A stretch of DNA of 44,551 nt from an uncultured Saprospiraceae bacterium. Its GTDB lineage: Bacteria; Bacteroidota; Bacteroidia; Chitinophagales; Saprospiraceae. A model generated the notes under the pieces. It ran no database searches and was not told the origin of the DNA. It saw only the letters and a list, made by a program, of their open reading frames with translations. Positions 31,969 through 39,385 of this stretch are shown here, one piece after another. The translations under genes were made by a program, and so were the position numbers. The stretch is taken from positions 1 through 44,551 of the forward strand of contig CALEAC010000152.1 of assembly GCA_937944095.1 (NCBI GenBank). Reading direction: 5' to 3'. The stretch's first letter is position 1, and each line of letters opens with the position of its first letter.

Positions 31969-34698
31969 CTATTTCTTTAACTCTTCTAATAACGGCTGTG
32001 TATACTCCTCATACAACTCAAACAAAAACTCTATCCTTTCCCTCTCAGACATAAAAGCCTTTCTCCGATAGCACTGGTCCACTGCCTTGTCTAAAGCCTG
32101 ATGAGCTTTAACCAATTTGGGAGGCATAGATAAGGGGTCGTATAAATCTGCTAGACTACTATCTGGAAACTCTTTTCTTACGTCTAAAACTTTTTGTGCA
32201 GCGGATTGTACCTTTTCTTTTAGTTTGCCTGATACTTCTTTGGGAAATGGGAAATTGTTGAAAATCAGTTTGTTTGAATACCTGTAATCACTCTTAAGTT
32301 TGCCCCCAATATATTTAACCCATATCATATGCATTTCAGAAGTAATGATTCCAAATTCTGAAACAGTTCCCTGTGGAATAATATATAACTGATTTGAGGC
32401 AATTATTGCCTTATCCAAGTAGGCTATTGGAATGTATTTTCTCCTTTCTGATGAAACTGTTGGAATTGCTATATAATCACTAGTTGGTTGTCTGATTTCC
32501 GCAAAGGTAGTCGGGAAAGCTGCCATTTTCTTTGTGTTTGCTCTATTGCTTGACTGTCTCCAAGTTTTCACATTGCTTACCTTTTGAAGAACGATAGGTG
32601 ATTCCTTTAGATATTTGATGTTGCTGTCATCTATCCATATGCAGAAGCGTTGTATATTGTTTATAAGTTCTTTACCACCAATAAAGGGCCTTATGAATTT
32701 TTTAGTTTGCGGCTCTTTTAATAGAATTTCCTCTTTTTCTTCCTTACTTAACGTATAATTGCCATCATCTAATGCAAAACTTCCGTAGACTAATGACTTA
32801 TCTGAATTTATCGATTTCGTTCTTAGACTAACTATTGTGTTATCACCTTCAACTAAATAAGGATTAATATTTTTTACCTTTACTTCGAGGGCTTCTCCAT
32901 TTATGTCTTCATAATCATATAATAAAGTTTCCTTATTTTGGCGAAGACTGAACCCTATTATAATTACATGCACTGCAGCTTTTCCTTTTGCTGCATTACT
33001 CCATTTGAAAGTTCTATGAGCAAAATTTATTTTGATATGTAGTTCATTTAATAACTTATTCCATAATATACCGACCTGTTCACCTTGAGTGATCGAATTT
33101 GTTGAAACAAAAGCAACTTTAATTTCTGTGCTTTGGATTAGTTCACTTGCTTTGACAAACCACCCTGATACGAAATCTAAATTGTTTGCACCTTTCATAT
33201 TATTGAATGCAAAATTTAGATCTTCTTTTTGCTGTTTAGATTGTTCTTTTTTTCCTAAGAAAGGTGGATTGCCTAGAATATAGTTAAGCTCAGATTTAGG
33301 TATAACTTCAGGCCATTCAATTTTTAAGGCATTTGCGTTTCTAATATTTGCTATTCCTATTAATGGAAGATTGATAACATTATGACCGAACTCCAAAGAC
33401 AACTTTTCATTCATCTGATGCTCTATAAGCCACATACCTACCTCTGCAACTTTGGCGGCAAATTCATCTAATTCAATACCATAGAATTGAGTGATTGAAA
33501 CTTTAAGTAGAACATTAATGTCTAGGACAGTTTGACCAGTTTTATTAAGCGCCCTTAATACTTCTAATTCTAGTAGTCGTAATTCTCTATATGTTATAAT
33601 TAGAAAGTTTCCACTACCACAGGAGGCAGGGTCTAAGAAGTTTAGAGTCGCAATTTTATTATGAAACGCATTTAGCTTTTTATCTGAATTTTTGATTCGT
33701 TGAAATTCGCTCCACAACTCATCCAAGAACAAAGGTTTTATAACCTTCATAATGTTCTTTTCTGAAGTGTAGTGAGCTCCCATATTTCTTCGCTCCTTAG
33801 GGTCTAAGGCAGCTTGGAACATTGAGCCAAATATTGCAGGGGATATTTCACCCCAATCCATAGCCCCTGCATCTAAGAGTATTTCTCTCATTGAACTATC
33901 AAAGGCTGCTACAGGTAGTACTTCTTCATATAGTGAGCCATTGACATAAGGAAAAGCATCGAGAGCCTCATTAAGTGTTTTGAGCCTTTTGTCTTCAGGT
34001 GTATTGAGGACTTGGAATAATTGATTGAGATGTGCAGCTAGATCGCTACCATCTTCTTTAGTATGTAAGTCTATATATTCCTGAAATATGCCAGTGTTGA
34101 AAATACCAGTATCATCAGCAAATAAGCAAAATAAGAGACGGACCAAGTAGACTTCTAAATTATGTCCTTCGTATCCTATCTCTTTGAGCCTGTCGTGGAG
34201 TTTACCCATCTTTTCGGCTGCCTCTATGTTTACAGGTGCTTCTTCTTGTATGGTCCTTTTCTCATACCCTGCTATGAATCCAAATAGATGAATGTTATCT
34301 ACAAACTCGGATATAGTAAAAGCATTCTCAGTGCTATTTTCTAGATCATATAGTTTGAAGTTTCCAAAGTCTGAGACTAGGACATATTGAGGTAATTCTC
34401 TCTCCTTCAATCCGTGGAAATAATCTAGAGCTTGTGTATAGGCTTTGTCTAAGTCCTTGCCTTTTGACTTATGTTCAACTAGTAATTTTCCTTTCCAGAA
34501 TAAGTCTATGAATCCATATTTCTCATTGAGCTTCTTTACTGGCTGCTCAAAGGAGGCTACTCTCTTTCTTGATATGCCAAACACATTAAAGAACTGATTC
34601 CAGAAAGTATCCTTTTCGGCTCTTTCTCTACTCTCGCTTTCCCATTCTTTTGTAAAGGTGATGGCTCTAGACCTGATTTCATTCCAACTCAGCGGCAT
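31969..34698 (-). CDS. MmeI-like type IIL restriction-modification enzyme
   Basis: A 909-residue single-chain enzyme. The N-terminal nuclease has D65, E75 and K77 (FIDLFWKGKLLVEHKSKG), the same D-x9-E-x-K spacing as MmeI. A helical connector follows (about 150-300). The N6-adenine methylase has GAHYTSEKNIMKVI (motif X), LDPASCGSGNFL (motif I, 355-366, one residue longer than the usual DPACGSGNF) and ILGNPPF (motif IV, ending 480). The rest (about 580-860) should be target recognition. Such proteins methylate one strand of an asymmetric site and cut about 20 bp away; the site cannot be read from sequence. It is followed at once by the Abi gene. Confidence 0.9.
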   Translation of the reverse strand: MPLSWNEIRSRAITFTKEWESESRERAEKDTFWNQFFNVFGISRKRVASFEQPVKKLNEKYGFIDLFWKGKLLVEHKSKGKDLDKAYTQALDYFHGLKERELPQYVLVSDFGNFKLYDLENSTENAFTISEFVDNIHLFGFIAGYEKRTIQEEAPVNIEAAEKMGKLHDRLKEIGYEGHNLEVYLVRLLFCLFADDTGIFNTGIFQEYIDLHTKEDGSDLAAHLNQLFQVLNTPEDKRLKTLNEALDAFPYVNGSLYEEVLPVAAFDSSMREILLDAGAMDWGEISPAIFGSMFQAALDPKERRNMGAHYTSEKNIMKVIKPLFLDELWSEFQRIKNSDKKLNAFHNKIATLNFLDPASCGSGNFLIITYRELRLLELEVLRALNKTGQTVLDINVLLKVSITQFYGIELDEFAAKVAEVGMWLIEHQMNEKLSLEFGHNVINLPLIGIANIRNANALKIEWPEVIPKSELNYILGNPPFLGKKEQSKQQKEDLNFAFNNMKGANNLDFVSGWFVKASELIQSTEIKVAFVSTNSITQGEQVGILWNKLLNELHIKINFAHRTFKWSNAAKGKAAVHVIIIGFSLRQNKETLLYDYEDINGEALEVKVKNINPYLVEGDNTIVSLRTKSINSDKSLVYGSFALDDGNYTLSKEEKEEILLKEPQTKKFIRPFIGGKELINNIQRFCIWIDDSNIKYLKESPIVLQKVSNVKTWRQSSNRANTKKMAAFPTTFAEIRQPTSDYIAIPTVSSERRKYIPIAYLDKAIIASNQLYIIPQGTVSEFGIITSEMHMIWVKYIGGKLKSDYRYSNKLIFNNFPFPKEVSGKLKEKVQSAAQKVLDVRKEFPDSSLADLYDPLSMPPKLVKAHQALDKAVDQCYRRKAFMSERERIEFLFELYEEYTQPLLEELKK

Positions 34699-34781
34699 CT
34701 AATAATGATTTACGGATTTATAGGGGTCATATGAAGGTAATTTAATAGTGCTAAATTCATACGCTGGATAACTGATTAAAT

Positions 34782-35189
34782 ATGGCAAAGCGAGATTCTT
34801 ATGGGACTTTTATGGCACGTGAGTTTATGCCTGAATTGATAAAGGTGCTTTATAAAGAGGATAAGCTACTTAGACGCCGTTTAAGAGGATCACGACATAA
34901 GGCGTATTATTCAGAAGATTCAAGCGCTTTGTTGTCAAATGCTTTTACTGAAAAGGTACTTCAGTACCTTATATATAGGGAGCTTTCAGGTCTTTTTAAA
35001 ATTGAGTTAGAGGCAGCGGTTTATGGTAATACTCAAAAGAGAGTTGACTTTGTAATTTACAGGAAGCCTATCTATAGACATTTAAATGTGCCTGAAATTG
35101 CAGTTGAGATTAAACAGATTTCATTAAATCAAGATATGCAGTTGAGCGGGCAAGGTTTGAAATCCTTTGCTGATGATTCAATTATGTAG
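34782..35189 (+). CDS. Short PD-(D/E)XK-like protein at the element's right end
   Basis: A 135-residue protein divergent from the MmeI-like gene. Residues 53-65 form a helix with Glu (AFTEKVLQYLIYR); VDFVIY (D89) and IAVEIKQ (E109, K111) look like the D...ExK core of a restriction-nuclease fold. The chain stops 24 residues after the core, which is short for a complete fold, so it may be truncated, a partner subunit, or inactive. Its stop lies 7 bases before the right repeat. In the circular form it would converge on the recombinase. No family is recognised with confidence. Confidence 0.6.
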   Translation: MAKRDSYGTFMAREFMPELIKVLYKEDKLLRRRLRGSRHKAYYSEDSSALLSNAFTEKVLQYLIYRELSGLFKIELEAAVYGNTQKRVDFVIYRKPIYRHLNVPEIAVEIKQISLNQDMQLSGQGLKSFADDSIM

Positions 35190-35196
35190 AGTCGGG

Positions 35197-35209
35197 CTTT
35201 TTTATTGCC
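35197..35209. repeat. attR core of the integrative element
   Basis: The second copy of CTTTTTTATTGCC. Joining the tRNA-Asn terminator stem to the sequence right of this copy recreates a plausible uninterrupted site with the terminator T-tract intact. Confidence 0.7.
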
Positions 35210-35330
35210 TCTATAATATCTCAATATTTAAATAGCTCGTAAGCAGCAAAAATCAGATTTTCCATATCCTAGTACTGAGAGGAAACTGGCTTTGGAATAG
35301 CAATATTCAAAAATTCAGTTAGACGTCTTT

Positions 35331-35362
35331 GGAGGATCTGTCTTTTGTTAGGCCGATCCTCC
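35331..35362. repeat. Inverted repeat between the element and cysN
   Basis: GGAGGATC (35331-35338) pairs with GATCCTCC (35355-35362) across a 16-base loop, 21 bases beyond the cysN stop. It may end the cys operon or stabilise its 3' end, but there is no T-tract on the minus strand. Confidence 0.5.
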
Positions 35363-35383
35363 TGTCTTATAAGAGTTACAAGC

Positions 35384-36652
35384 TTATATAATCATACCAG
35401 CACCGACCGTATTATTAGTGCCTTCGTCTACTAGTATGAGACTACCTGTTATCCTGTTTTTTCTGTACGCATCTACGAATAGTGGCTTAGTTGTTCTAAG
35501 AACAACTCTTGCAACATCATTCATGTGAATGTCTGTTTCTTCTTCGAGCCTATGTAGAGAATTGATGTCTAGCTTATACCTTATTTCCTTGACAACACAC
35601 CGTACTTGCTGACTGGTGTGCATCAGTGTGTACTTACCTTTTAGCTGTAAGGGCTTATCACTATCGAACCAAACAAGCATTATTTCCACATCTTGGGTAA
35701 TTTCTGGCTTATTATTAGCTCGGACTATCATATCTCCTCGACTCAGGTCAAAATCGTCATCTAACAAGACAGTGACTGATTCTGGCGGAAAAGCTCTTTC
35801 TTGCTCACCACTTGGGCCTTGGATCATTTTAATCTTGGTGGTAAAACCAGATGGTAGAAGCATGACTTCATCACCTTTTTTCATTACGCCGCCTGCAACT
35901 CGACCTGCATAGCCACGATAATCGTGATATTCATCATTATAAGGGCGTATCACATATTGTACAGGAAAACGATTATCGATGAAATTATGATCGCTCGCGA
36001 TATGTACATTCTCCAGATAATACATCAGTGTCGGGCCGTCATACCACGGGGTTTCCGTTGACCGGTGGACCACATTATCTCCTATAAGAGCAGAAATCGG
36101 AATAAAGTGCACGTCTATGACATCTAGCTTAGCGGCAAATTTTTCGAAATCATCCTGTATTCTGTTGTATATGTTTTCATCATAATCTACAAGATCCATC
36201 TTATTGATACAGACGACAACATGAGGAATCTGTAAAAGTGAAGCTATGATTGCATGCCTTCTCGTCTGCTCAGCGACGCCGTTTCGTGCATCTATAAGTA
36301 TCAAGGCCACATTAGCGGAAGACGCCCCAGTAACCATATTACGTGTATACTGGATGTGTCCAGGCGTGTCCGCGATGATGAACTTCCTTTTTGGTGTGGC
36401 AAAATAGCGATAAGCAACATCTATGGTGATGCCTTGTTCTCGCTCCGATTTCAGTCCATCCGTCAGTAGGGCTAGGTTAACACCCTCTTCTCCACGTTTC
36501 TCACTGATTCTTTCTATCTGCTCGTACTGATCTTGGAAAATTGACTTACTATCATATAAGAGTCTACCTATCAGAGTCGATTTCCCATCGTCTACAGAAC
36601 CTGCAGTCGTGAACCTTAATAATTCACTATCTATTAGTTGGCTATCTGCCAT
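35384..36652 (-). CDS. cysN: Sulfate adenylyltransferase large (GTPase) subunit
   Basis: A 422-residue elongation-factor-like GTPase. Nucleotide motifs: SVDDGKSTLIGRLL (P-loop), ADTPGHIQYTRNM (G3), NKMDLVD (G4). It drives APS synthesis from sulfate and ATP together with CysD. It is not fused to an APS kinase; cysC is a separate gene in the same operon. Gap to cysD is 30 bases. The C terminus (TIGAGMII-like, VGAGMII) is that of stand-alone CysN. The element's right end lies 174 bases beyond its stop. Confidence 0.95.
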   Translation of the reverse strand: MADSQLIDSELLRFTTAGSVDDGKSTLIGRLLYDSKSIFQDQYEQIERISEKRGEEGVNLALLTDGLKSEREQGITIDVAYRYFATPKRKFIIADTPGHIQYTRNMVTGASSANVALILIDARNGVAEQTRRHAIIASLLQIPHVVVCINKMDLVDYDENIYNRIQDDFEKFAAKLDVIDVHFIPISALIGDNVVHRSTETPWYDGPTLMYYLENVHIASDHNFIDNRFPVQYVIRPYNDEYHDYRGYAGRVAGGVMKKGDEVMLLPSGFTTKIKMIQGPSGEQERAFPPESVTVLLDDDFDLSRGDMIVRANNKPEITQDVEIMLVWFDSDKPLQLKGKYTLMHTSQQVRCVVKEIRYKLDINSLHRLEEETDIHMNDVARVVLRTTKPLFVDAYRKNRITGSLILVDEGTNNTVGAGMII

Positions 36653-36682
36653 TGATCCAATGTTTTGTGTGAAATAAATTTT

Positions 36683-37585
36683 CTAGAAATAGCCCTTCTT
36701 CTTTCTATCCTCCATACTGGTTTCTGACCTTTTGTCATCAGTCCGACCCCCTCTCTCTGTCATTCGTGTAGTTGCTACTTCTTCTATGATATCTGCTGTA
36801 GTTGCAGCAGTAGAACGCCAGACTCCTGTACAGGTCATATCACCTATAGTTCGACATCTAACCGTTTCTCTAAAGACTTTTTCTTCTGGCTTCTTTTCTA
36901 TATAATCGCAATCTGCAAGTAAGGTCCCGTCCCTTTCGAATACATCACGCTCATGTGCATAATAAAGTGAAGGTAGATCGACTTCCTCATGAGCAAGATA
37001 TTGCCATACATCAAGTTCTGTCCAATTACTGATCGGAAATATCCTGAAATGTTCTCCGAGATGGTGAATTCCATTGAACAAATTCCATAATTCAGGTCTT
37101 TGGTTTTTGGGATCCCACTGACCGAATTCGTCTCGATGCGAGAAGAATCTTTCTTTGGCTCTTGCCTTTTCCTCATCTCTTCTGGCACCACCGAGTGCTG
37201 CATCGTATTTACCATTCTCCAGCGACTCTAATAAGACGGCTGTCTGCAGACCATTCCGACTTGCATTGACACCTTTTTCCTCAGTTACCAATCTCTTATC
37301 TATAGCTTCTTGTACAGAACCGACAATCAGTTTAGCACCGATTTTTTTTACGAGATCATCTCGAAACTTAATTGTCTCAGGAAAGTTATGACCAGTATCT
37401 ATATGCAAAAGAGGGAAAGGCACCTTGGCTGGAAAAAACGCTTTATAAGCAAGATGAACCATCAGAATGGAGTCCTTACCGCCTGAAAACATCAGGACTG
37501 GATTCTCAAATTGAGCAGCTACTTCCCTTAAGATGAAGATTGACTCTGATTCTAATTCCTTTATATGACTTAAATTATAATCCAT
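36683..37585 (-). CDS. cysD: Sulfate adenylyltransferase small subunit
   Basis: A 300-residue PP-loop ATP pyrophosphatase-type protein. The start is taken at ATG 37583-37585 (MDYNLSHIKELESESIFILR), the usual N terminus; an upstream in-frame ATG would overlap cysC. The PP-loop is MFSGGKDSILM, followed by LHIDTGHNFPETI, LGGARRDEEKARAKE and FPISNWTELDVW. It makes APS with CysN. It follows cysC after 10 bases. Confidence 0.95.
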   Translation of the reverse strand: MDYNLSHIKELESESIFILREVAAQFENPVLMFSGGKDSILMVHLAYKAFFPAKVPFPLLHIDTGHNFPETIKFRDDLVKKIGAKLIVGSVQEAIDKRLVTEEKGVNASRNGLQTAVLLESLENGKYDAALGGARRDEEKARAKERFFSHRDEFGQWDPKNQRPELWNLFNGIHHLGEHFRIFPISNWTELDVWQYLAHEEVDLPSLYYAHERDVFERDGTLLADCDYIEKKPEEKVFRETVRCRTIGDMTCTGVWRSTAATTADIIEEVATTRMTERGGRTDDKRSETSMEDRKKKGYF

Positions 37586-37595
37586 ATCTACTTTT

Positions 37596-38195
37596 CTATG
37601 TCCTAGTAATTTTAGGGAGCACAAAATTAAACACTTTTCTGACACCTTCTTCTACCGTCAGATTTTCTGTAAGTAATTCTAAATCAGGTTGTTGAGGTGG
37701 TTCAAATGGCGAATCGATGCCTGTAAAACCTTTTAACTCACCAGCACGTGCTTTGGCATATAATCCTTTGACATCTCTTTGCTCACATATATGTAGGGGT
37801 GTATTGACATATATCTCAATGAAATCATCATCACCTATGATGGTTCTAGCCATATTTCTAATAGCTATAGTCGGACTCACGAAACTATTCAGGCAGATTA
37901 TTCCGGAGTCTGCGAAGAGCTTACTTACTTCGGCGATACGCCTAATATTCTCTTGTCGATCCTCTAAACTGAATCCAATATTGTTATTAAGCCCAGTCCG
38001 TGTATTGTCACCATCCAATACTTGGATGAAATAGCCTTCACTGAATAACAACTTTTCTAAACCCTGTGCAATAGTACTCTTCCCGGATCCCGAAAGGCCG
38101 GTGAACCACAGGACCTTACTCTTTTGGTTTAAGTAGTTTTCTTTTTCAGATCGTCCAAGTAGTCGGTCAAAAATGGGATGGATATTATTGTCCAT
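37596..38195 (-). CDS. cysC: Adenylylsulfate kinase
   Basis: A 199-residue APS kinase that makes PAPS. The P-loop is WFTGLSGSGKSTIAQ; LDGDNTRTGLNNNIGFS and NIRRIAEVSKLF are family signatures, and YVNTPLHICEQRD, DVKGLYAKARAGELKGFTG and DSPFEPP follow. With cysD and cysN directly downstream it completes sulfate activation. There is no cysH, cysI or sulfate transporter here, and the gene upstream encodes a polysaccharide chain-length protein, so PAPS may be used for sulfation rather than for cysteine synthesis. Confidence 0.95.
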   Translation of the reverse strand: MDNNIHPIFDRLLGRSEKENYLNQKSKVLWFTGLSGSGKSTIAQGLEKLLFSEGYFIQVLDGDNTRTGLNNNIGFSLEDRQENIRRIAEVSKLFADSGIICLNSFVSPTIAIRNMARTIIGDDDFIEIYVNTPLHICEQRDVKGLYAKARAGELKGFTGIDSPFEPPQQPDLELLTENLTVEEGVRKVFNFVLPKITRT

Positions 38196-38226
38196 TATTG
38201 CAGATGGATTTTGAGATTATTAAATA

Positions 38227-39318
38227 TCAATTGGTGAGTATATCAAGATACATCTTCTTGGTAATCACATAGAGTATAGAACAGACACCCCCTAGTAGGC
38301 CCCCTAATAAGAAATAATAGAATGCGCCTTTATTGACTGGTTTCAAGGGTAATATGGGTCTATCTATAAGTTGGATATAGGCAAAATTGTTCTCGACAGC
38401 TAATCTGGCGATTTGAAGTTGCTTCTCGGCTTCGCCCATCATGGTCACCAATTTCATCTCCTCTACCTTGAGCTGTTTTTCTCTGAGGAGGTCTTGTTTC
38501 CTGTATAAGCCTTGGCTTTGGTCTTCGAATTTTGCTATGGAATACTGCACGGAATTCAGTCGAGTATTAATCGAATCATACTTACTCTTGATAAGCTTGA
38601 AGTCATATTCTTGTTTTTCAGCAGATCTACTGATGTAATATTCTGATAAGTCATCATATAACTGATTGACTAATTGTATAGACAACTCTGGATCAAAGGT
38701 GCTAATATGAAAATTCATGATACCACTTAGCTCAGAATAATCACTTCTGAAGGCAGCACCTACCCTTTCCTTACCGACTAGATAATTATATAGCTTCTTC
38801 AAGGCCTTATTTTCTAGTATCGTAAAAACGCCCAAACTATCGTGACGAAATCTGAAACCCTCTAAGTCTAGTCCATCCTTACCACCAAACGGTAGTAAGC
38901 TCTTCCGCGTCCATGCGTTGTGCTCTTCTAAAGAAGCGATGAGATGATTGGCCAAGTAATCTTCCGAACCTCTCAACACCACCTCATGAAATAATGCTGA
39001 CTGGCTAATTGTACGTGTTCGAGATAGCTCTATTATCTTATCTAGGTTAGACTCTGAACTACCCATTCCTAGACCGAACTGCCCTAGGATGTTACCTATA
39101 CCACCTAGAGAACTAGAGCTATCATCGTTGAGCATGAAGTTGAGGTGTGCACTATATATAGGTGCCTTCTTATAATTGAGAGCAAAAAGTATAAATGCAA
39201 ATAGGAAACCGCAGATTGTGATCAGCTTCCAAGATCTAAAAAGATGAATCACATAGCTTCTGATCTCAAGGACCATGGATCTGACGGATATGTCTTGATT
39301 GGGGCTGATATTACTCAC
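38227..39318 (-). CDS. Wzz-type polysaccharide chain-length/export protein
   Basis: A 363-residue inner-membrane protein with two membrane helices (about 34-48, LITICGFLFAFILFAL; and 332-352, YYFLLGGLLGGVCSILYVI) enclosing a large periplasmic domain with coiled coil (about 225-310). RPILPLKPVNKG before the second helix is the Pro-rich Wzz signature. No cytoplasmic kinase domain is attached. It sets chain length in O-antigen or exopolysaccharide export. It lies 31 bases upstream of cysC on the same strand, likely the first gene of a wzz-cysCDN unit; no other polysaccharide genes are adjacent. Confidence 0.82.
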   Translation of the reverse strand: MSNISPNQDISVRSMVLEIRSYVIHLFRSWKLITICGFLFAFILFALNYKKAPIYSAHLNFMLNDDSSSSLGGIGNILGQFGLGMGSSESNLDKIIELSRTRTISQSALFHEVVLRGSEDYLANHLIASLEEHNAWTRKSLLPFGGKDGLDLEGFRFRHDSLGVFTILENKALKKLYNYLVGKERVGAAFRSDYSELSGIMNFHISTFDPELSIQLVNQLYDDLSEYYISRSAEKQEYDFKLIKSKYDSINTRLNSVQYSIAKFEDQSQGLYRKQDLLREKQLKVEEMKLVTMMGEAEKQLQIARLAVENNFAYIQLIDRPILPLKPVNKGAFYYFLLGGLLGGVCSILYVITKKMYLDILTN

Positions 39319-39385
39319 TTTAGAAAAACGAAAATACTATAGTTTTCCTGAGTTGAGTTTCTCTCAAGCCATTATAACATATTAT

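Larger units (their letters stand above)
28392..35209. mobile_element. Integrative element carrying restriction-modification and Abi genes
   Basis: About 6.8 kb bounded by a 13-bp direct repeat, visibly richer in A+T than the flanks. Contents: serine recombinase, two small ORFs, MerR-like regulator, terminator/candidate RNA, Abi_2 protein, MmeI-like enzyme and a short nuclease-like ORF. No conjugation or phage structural genes are seen, so it is a small defence-carrying integrative element rather than an ICE or prophage. Rejoining the left and right ends gives the recombinase a natural stop four codons past the core, converging on the nuclease-like ORF, which supports the borders independently. 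Confidence 0.75.

Noticed and set aside
34923-34930. AGCGCTTT shared with the bases just after the tRNA-Asn 3' end
   Set aside because: Eight bases are expected by chance at this distance, and a border here would cut the nuclease-like ORF.
35146-35165. Sequence resembling the T arm of tRNA-Asn inside the right-end ORF, a possible attR
   Set aside because: The match needs a gap and several mismatches and lies within a coding frame; the perfect 13-bp repeat at 35197-35209 gives a better and frame-consistent border.
28281-35209. Prophage or conjugative element
   Set aside because: No capsid, tail, relaxase, coupling protein or type IV secretion genes are present in the 6.8 kb.
35331-35362. Inverted repeat taken as a rho-independent terminator of cysN
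   Set aside because: The loop is long (16 bases) and there is no T-tract on the minus strand, so it is listed only as an inverted repeat.
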